A stretch of DNA of 37,171 nucleotides from Eisenibacter elegans DSM 3317 (GTDB lineage: Bacteria > Bacteroidota > Bacteroidia > Cytophagales > Microscillaceae): the NCBI RefSeq assembly GCF_000430505.1, contig NZ_KE387153.1, positions 138,325-175,495 of the forward strand, read 5' to 3'. The notes beneath the pieces are model-generated. The model was given only the letters and a program-made list of their open reading frames with translations. It was not told where the DNA came from and searched no databases. Positions within the stretch are counted from its first letter, which is position 1; every line of letters starts with the position of its first letter. Made by a program: the position numbers and the translations under genes. Below, one piece after another: positions 33,079 through 37,171 of this stretch.

Positions 33079-33861
33079 TTAGTTTTGGTATACAATTTCG
33101 ACAAACTGCGAGGCGCGGTCTTGGTATTCGTGGATGCCAGTCAGTTGGGTGAAAATCTGCTCTAATGAACCTTCTTGGTTTTGTTTGAGCTCGGCAAATG
33201 TACCCAAGGCGGCAATACGTCCTTGGTGCAAGATGAAAATACGGTCAGCGACCTTCTCGACCACATCCATCAGGTGAGAGCTGTAAAACAAGGTCTTGCC
33301 TTGGGCTTTGAGCCTGCTCAAAATCTCCTTGACCAAAATCACTGCATTGGCATCGAGGCCGGAGAGGGGCTCATCCAAGAAGATAATCTCGGGATTGTGC
33401 AGCATCCCCGCAATGAGCAACACTTTTTGGCGCATGCCTTTGGAAAAACTGCTCATTGGTTGCTTATGGTTGTCGGCAAGATCAAACAAGTTCAGCAACG
33501 CCATACTCTTCTCCTTGATTTGGGCTGTGGGCATTCCATAAAGCTGGCCTATGAAATATAGGTACTCCGAGGGGGTGAGACTTTCATATAGCACGGCGTT
33601 TTCGGGGATATAGCCCAATCGCTGTTTGACCTCATAGGCCTGCTTGCTAATGTCCATTCCCAACACCTGAACATTCCCCTCAAAATCGGGCAAAATGCCT
33701 GTGAGCGTCTTGATGGTCGTGCTTTTACCCGAGCCATTGGGGCCGATATAAGCCACCAACTCTCCCTTAAAAATTTCAAAATTCAGGTCTTTGAGTACCG
33801 GTTGGTCTGTTGAGGAATAGCTTTTGGTGAGTCCTTGGACACGTATGGCCACTTCGTTCAT
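33079..33861 (-). CDS. ABC transporter ATP-binding protein
   Basis: The 260-residue ATPase has Walker A GPNGSGKST at 40-48, the signature FSKGMRQ at 139-145, Walker B IIFLDEP at 159-165 and the H-loop in LFYSSHLMD. The signature has Lys in place of the first Gly (LSGGQ), as in many exporters of the ABC-2/antibiotic class. The C-terminal extension of about 30 residues after GTFAELK has no known motif. It drives the permease encoded just downstream. The ATG at 33861 gives the standard N-terminus. Confidence 0.93.
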   Translation of the reverse strand: MNEVAIRVQGLTKSYSSTDQPVLKDLNFEIFKGELVAYIGPNGSGKSTTIKTLTGILPDFEGNVQVLGMDISKQAYEVKQRLGYIPENAVLYESLTPSEYLYFIGQLYGMPTAQIKEKSMALLNLFDLADNHKQPMSSFSKGMRQKVLLIAGMLHNPEIIFLDEPLSGLDANAVILVKEILSRLKAQGKTLFYSSHLMDVVEKVADRIFILHQGRIAALGTFAELKQNQEGSLEQIFTQLTGIHEYQDRASQFVEIVYQN

Positions 33862-34030
33862 AAGTATAGTTCAGCTAAATAGTCGTTGTATGGTGTAGGT
33901 GCTAAGCATTGTTTGTGTGCTATGGCTTGAGATGCCATAGAATGATTCAAACCCGCTCTAACAAGTAAAGATATACCAAGAGAAGCATAAGGCCAAATAT
34001 TGCTTGGAGAATATCGGTTGATGCGGTTAA

Positions 34031-34076
34031 AACACCCTCCATTATGGGTTATTTTTGCAAAGCGCTAGAGGGTGTT
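34031..34076. terminator. Hairpin terminator, possibly bidirectional
   Basis: AACACCCTC and GAGGGTGTT form a perfect 9-bp stem. On the plus strand GTTTTTT follows; on the minus strand TTAACC follows. On the minus strand it would serve the broken PARG-like gene, 168 bp upstream, with a family B copy between. Confidence 0.6.
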
Positions 34077-34126
34077 GTTTTTTATCGTGGTGCGCTCATT
34101 TTGGCTTCTCTGGTTCTCCGCAGGCA

Positions 34127-34188
34127 TTTATATCAGGGTCGAAGGATTTTCAGTGAACACATTTCGCAAAACAATTTTGATTGAGTAC
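34127..34188 (+). repeat. Family B repeat
   Basis: It contains TCGAAGGATTTTCAGTGAAC, ATTTCGCAAAACAATTTTG and ends ATTGAGTAC. The left part is shortened. Confidence 0.6.
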
Positions 34189-34243
34189 AACGACAAAATA
34201 CACACAAAGAGTGTTTATTGGCATAAACAAGCCCTAAGCCTGT

Positions 34244-34731
34244 CTAGCTGCCAAAATACTGCACAAAAGCCTCAAAGTTTACAGACTTTCGAGACCGCTC
34301 GGGGATGGCAAAAACAATTTTCCTGAATTTGTTAACAAACCGAGGGTTTTGGGTCAGGTGTTCATAAAAATACTGCACAATGGTCTTGGGGTCATTCTGA
34401 AAAACCCCACATCCCCAAGCCCCCAACATTTTGGCCGAGGCAAAGTTGAGTACCAATATCCGTGTTTCGCCAGCCGCCACTAATCGTTCGCAGGCGGCCA
34501 AGGTGTTTCATCCATTACTTCTATATCGGTGGGCGCTACTAATGTAGGATTGGCTTCGGTGGCCTATAAAGCGGCCTCAAAATCATTTTCCAGATACAAA
34601 ATACTCCCCTCCAACGTCGCTGTAATAGAAGGCCGTACCAATACCAGTTCTTGATTTTGGTTATGATATTGGCCCTGTTCGATGATACTGCTCGTTTGCT
34701 TCGCTAGATTAATGCGCGCTGTTTTTTTCAT
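34244..34731 (-). pseudogene. Decayed PARG-like (TIGR02452-type) gene
   Basis: The gene starts at ATG 34731 with the family's N-terminus (KKTARINLAKQTSSIIEQG). A TAG stop interrupts it at 34564-34566. The frame goes on with ATEANPTLVAPTDIEVMDE, then shifts: one base is missing between 34502 and 34506, which would otherwise read DETTLAACERLV. After VLNFASAK, the motif that normally leads into the PGGGF catalytic loop of poly(ADP-ribose) glycohydrolases, the sequence jumps directly to LGAWGCGVFQNDP and the C-terminus VNKFRKIVFAIP. In intact relatives about 120 residues lie between. The active-site loop and glutamates are gone. The gene is dead by three separate lesions. Confidence 0.8.
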
Positions 34732-34732
34732 T

Positions 34733-34836
34733 GATATCCCAAGGTTTATATGCTTTGAGGATTTTGTTAACTTTATTTTGCTGATTATCAAAAATCTACA
34801 TCATATACATTTCCCAAACTAATTCCTACTATGTAT
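34733..34836 (+). repeat. Family B repeat abutting a start codon
   Basis: It begins TATCCCAAGGTTTATATGC, has ACATTTCCCAAACTAATTCC and ends near ATGTATC. Its left edge lies 1-2 bp from the ATG of the PARG-like pseudogene, so it separates that gene from its promoter. Confidence 0.6.
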
Positions 34837-34848
34837 CAACAGATATGG

Positions 34849-36135
34849 TCAAAAAGCCTGTACTTCTGCCCTAAACCCTTGCCCATAAAGGTCTTGATTC
34901 TGCTGCCGCAGGCTGAGATCTAGGCGTGCACTAGGTGTAGTAGAAAAGCCTCCGTGCTGAAGGTAATACAGCGCTTCTTTGAGACAGGACTCTTCTGGAT
35001 CGCCAAAATTGCGGCGAACATCATCGGGGCGCAGCGCGTCGGCGGGGAGCCCGTCAAAATAACGCCCTTCGCCCTTGGCATTGGTCATCTCCAAAGACAC
35101 GGGCACAATCACCTGCCCTTGGTAGCGCCACGCATACGAGCCTACAGGCTTGCCATAGCTATTGTCGCCAATCTGAATGACCTGCATATACGGCTTCAAG
35201 CCACTGATAATCAACTCTGACGCAGAGGCCGTGCTGCCTGTAGCGATGACCACTAGCCTGCTCAAGTTGAGGTTGACTTCAGGGGCTTTAAATTTGATGG
35301 CTTGGTTTTCGGCGCTTTTCTGTGCGTTGTGTTGGTAGTTGATAAACGTGTTGCCTGTATTGCCGGCAGGCACTAGGGCGCTTGCCAAAAACTCAGCCAC
35401 ACTAATGCGTCCGCCACCGTTGTAACGCATATCCAACACCACCTCATTGACCCCCTCTTGTTGGAAATAACTCAGGGTCTGTTTTAACTCCTCTTGGGCT
35501 GTTTCGACAAAATTATTGAAGACCAAATACCCCACTTTTCGTGTACCTGCTTGGTGTACAGAACGATGCAACACAGCATTGATTTGTAGATTTTCTTTTA
35601 CCAAATTCAGCTCCTGTGTGCTGCCATTGGCTTTGCGAATACGTAAGGCTGTTAGCACTCCCACGCGGTTTTCGCCAAACTCAGCGGCAATATTGCTGAT
35701 ACTGGCCAAATCCTTGCCATTAATCGACAATATCTGGTCGCCACGCTCCAGCCCCGCTTTGCCTGCTGGCGACTCACGGAATACATAACTGATAAACAAC
35801 TCATTGGCACTCACAAATCGTAAGCCCATCCCGTAGCCCACCAATTGGCCGGCCTCAAAAAACTGAAAGTAGCTAATTTCGTCCTCAATATAACTCCAAC
35901 GATCTTGCGGATTGCGAATACCTCGAATCAAATCATTGGGCGTTGCATACCGCGACACATCAATGTCGGCGGGCATTTCGGTATTCCACAAATACCACTC
36001 CCGCATAAGCTCTACAACCACATTTTTGAATTGTGTGTCAAAATCTGTCGGCTCTACAAACCGTTGCCTACAAGCCGAAAATACCAAAAACAGGCTCAAA
36101 AGCACTATTGTTGAGAGGGAGGAATTGTTACACAT
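34849..36135 (-). CDS. S41 family peptidase, lipoprotein, with PDZ domain
   Basis: From the ATG at 36135 the 428-residue protein starts with a lipoprotein signal (LLSLFLVFSAC, Cys22); the frame opens 31 codons further upstream with no signal features. A PDZ domain is at about residues 95-185 (GKAGLERGDQILSINGKDL) and the S41 protease core at about 195-345. The catalytic serine lies in GSTASASE (300-307) and the lysine is Lys329 in NSYGKPVG, the Ser-Lys arrangement of tail-specific proteases. VVLDMRYNGGG is the usual strand before it. The C-terminus has a further 80 residues. The protein should be anchored in the outer or inner membrane, facing the periplasm. Confidence 0.93.
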   Translation of the reverse strand: MCNNSSLSTIVLLSLFLVFSACRQRFVEPTDFDTQFKNVVVELMREWYLWNTEMPADIDVSRYATPNDLIRGIRNPQDRWSYIEDEISYFQFFEAGQLVGYGMGLRFVSANELFISYVFRESPAGKAGLERGDQILSINGKDLASISNIAAEFGENRVGVLTALRIRKANGSTQELNLVKENLQINAVLHRSVHQAGTRKVGYLVFNNFVETAQEELKQTLSYFQQEGVNEVVLDMRYNGGGRISVAEFLASALVPAGNTGNTFINYQHNAQKSAENQAIKFKAPEVNLNLSRLVVIATGSTASASELIISGLKPYMQVIQIGDNSYGKPVGSYAWRYQGQVIVPVSLEMTNAKGEGRYFDGLPADALRPDDVRRNFGDPEESCLKEALYYLQHGGFSTTPSARLDLSLRQQNQDLYGQGFRAEVQAF

Positions 36136-36324
36136 TGATTTTAGTTGATTGAGGTAATACAAAGTATCAGAACACAATAATAACAATTCCTTCCTAGTCG
36201 TGGTTGTGATAGTCCTATTTTTTATCAAAAAATCAACTCTCTAAACACGAAGCAGATACTTTAGAGACACAAAGATTGATTTTGTGCCCTAAGCTTGCTA
36301 TCTTCGATGCCTACAACGGACACA

Positions 36325-36409
36325 TATATCAAGATTTATTTGAATTAGGGATTTGATTTTCTTGATTCTGAGAACATCCATTTCCAAACTAACTTCCATT
36401 GAGTATATA
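36325..36409 (+). repeat. Family B repeat upstream of nuoI
   Basis: It starts TATATCAAGATTTATTTG and ends CTTCCATTGAGTATATA, with the core CATTTCCAAACTAACTTCC. It lies 27 bp before the nuoI start. Confidence 0.6.
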
Positions 36410-36436
36410 TCAAGAGCGACACAACGCTGTATTGTT

Positions 36437-37171
36437 ATGACCAAAACTACGCAAAAACCATATAAAGGCGCAAACAACACTTACTGGGGCAACCTACGCG
36501 AGGGGATTTCTAGCTCTTGGAAAGGTCTGGCCATCTCGCTGCGCCACCTCTGGAACGCCCGCCGCCGGCAGCTGCAAGTATATGTGTCGGATGAGCGCTA
36601 TTTTACCCAGCCCGATGGCGTAGTTACGCTTCGCTATCCGCTCGAAACACTCCCTACACCTGATATTGGGCGCTATCGGCTACACAATGAGATGGACGAC
36701 TGTATTGTCTGTGATAAATGTGCCAAAATATGTCCGGTGGACTGCATCGAAATCGAGCCTATCAAAGCCACTGAGCAAGTAGGCGTTACCTCTGATGGTT
36801 CGCCAATACGCCTCTACGCGGCCAAGTTTGATATCGATATGGCCAAATGTTGTTATTGTGGCCTCTGTACCACAGTTTGCCCTACAGAATGCCTCACTAT
36901 GACCAAGGCCTATGACTATAGTGAGCAGAGTGTCAGCGACTTGATTTATCACTTCTCTAACCTCAGCCCCGAAGAAGCGCAGGAAAAAATGGATTTGCTA
37001 GCGCTCTTCCAAAAAGAAAAAGAAGAGGCCAAAGCACGCAAAACCGCTGAGCCCTCCACCACGGCAAGTGCTGCTGCCAAGCCTGTGGCTAAACCCAAAG
37101 CAATTACTCCCAAAACAACAGAAAATACTGAGGCCGCTGCCAAGCCTGTATTCAAACCAAAGGTAAAGCCC
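36437..37171 (+). CDS. nuoI: NADH-quinone oxidoreductase subunit I (partial, runs off the window)
   Basis: The frame is open from ATG 36437 to the last base (245 codons) with no stop. NuoI carries clusters N6a and N6b in the peripheral arm of complex I. Two 4Fe-4S motifs are seen: CIVCDKCAKICPVDC at about residues 89-103 and CCYCGLCTTVCPTEC at about 137-151. The N-terminus (about residues 1-60) includes the amphipathic helix region ISSSWKGLAISLRHLW. After DLIYHFSNLSPEEAQEKMD the protein continues into an Ala/Lys/Pro/Thr-rich tail (residues of about 190-245, with AKP and KPK repeats) that is not part of the standard subunit. The 3' end and the neighbouring nuo genes are outside the window. Confidence 0.9.
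   Translation, partial: MTKTTQKPYKGANNTYWGNLREGISSSWKGLAISLRHLWNARRRQLQVYVSDERYFTQPDGVVTLRYPLETLPTPDIGRYRLHNEMDDCIVCDKCAKICPVDCIEIEPIKATEQVGVTSDGSPIRLYAAKFDIDMAKCCYCGLCTTVCPTECLTMTKAYDYSEQSVSDLIYHFSNLSPEEAQEKMDLLALFQKEKEEAKARKTAEPSTTASAAAKPVAKPKAITPKTTENTEAAAKPVFKPKVKP

Noticed and set aside
36680-37155. Two minus-strand frames opposite nuoI
   Set aside because: They are antisense shadows of a clear iron-sulfur protein with two cluster motifs.

Overview
The window looks like chromosomal DNA from a Bacteroidota bacterium, most likely of the Cytophagales type. The evidence is the gene content (Bacteroidota-style HslV, a NuoI form with a C-terminal tail, BshB1, a proteorhodopsin with a Met tuning residue, secreted TPR-CHAT and leucine-rich-repeat proteins), one TAnnTTTG-type promoter motif, and weak or absent Shine-Dalgarno sites. 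No rRNA, tRNA, CRISPR array, prophage or complete insertion sequence was seen. The order of genes is that of a housekeeping/accessory mosaic, with many short operons and single genes.

Layout. 133-5166: a membrane-anchored helix-hairpin-helix protein, PyrR, and a large exported TPR-CHAT protein. 5262-11643: a sulfur/thiol stretch (cysM, bshB1, cysE) interrupted by a TPR histidine kinase on the minus strand, a dienelactone hydrolase-like protein and the remains of a 2OG-Fe(II) oxygenase. 11768-15383: an exported leucine-rich-repeat protein and an exported subtilisin-like protease with a large insertion. 15829-19640: a small membrane protein, a proteorhodopsin-type proton pump, an isopenicillin-N-synthase-like oxygenase and a chromate transporter. 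19820-24711: a minus-strand run of prmC, a small hypothetical gene, yqgE, a lytic transglycosylase, a LOG-family protein and hslV. 25066-30388: a conserved protein of unknown function, an MDR oxidoreductase, a small STAS-like protein and an FeS-type photolyase. 30570-36135: a ParA-like ATPase, an ABC exporter pair, a decayed PARG-like gene and an S41 lipoprotein protease. 36437-end: NuoI, running off the window.

Two dispersed intergenic repeat families are the strongest signal not explained by genes. Family A (about 70-130 bp, imperfect long palindrome, ends CACTGGACATTT / AAATGTCCAGTG) has about seven copies. Family B (about 60-105 bp, ends resembling TATAnCCAAG, core TTTCCCAAACTAATTTTG) has about nine copies including fragments. 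One A copy contains a B copy. Several copies lie between a stop codon and the likely terminator of the same gene, or directly in front of a start codon. No transposase is present here, so they look like non-autonomous (MITE-like or REP-like) elements.

Two genes are broken in a similar way. The oxygenase at 10585-10811 and the PARG-like gene at 34244-34731 each keep recognisable N- and C-terminal parts but have lost the middle, and both carry a frameshift. Light-related genes (proton-pumping rhodopsin, photolyase) and thiol genes (cysM, bshB1, cysE) suggest an aerobic organism exposed to sunlight and oxidative stress. This is an inference from content, not from linkage.
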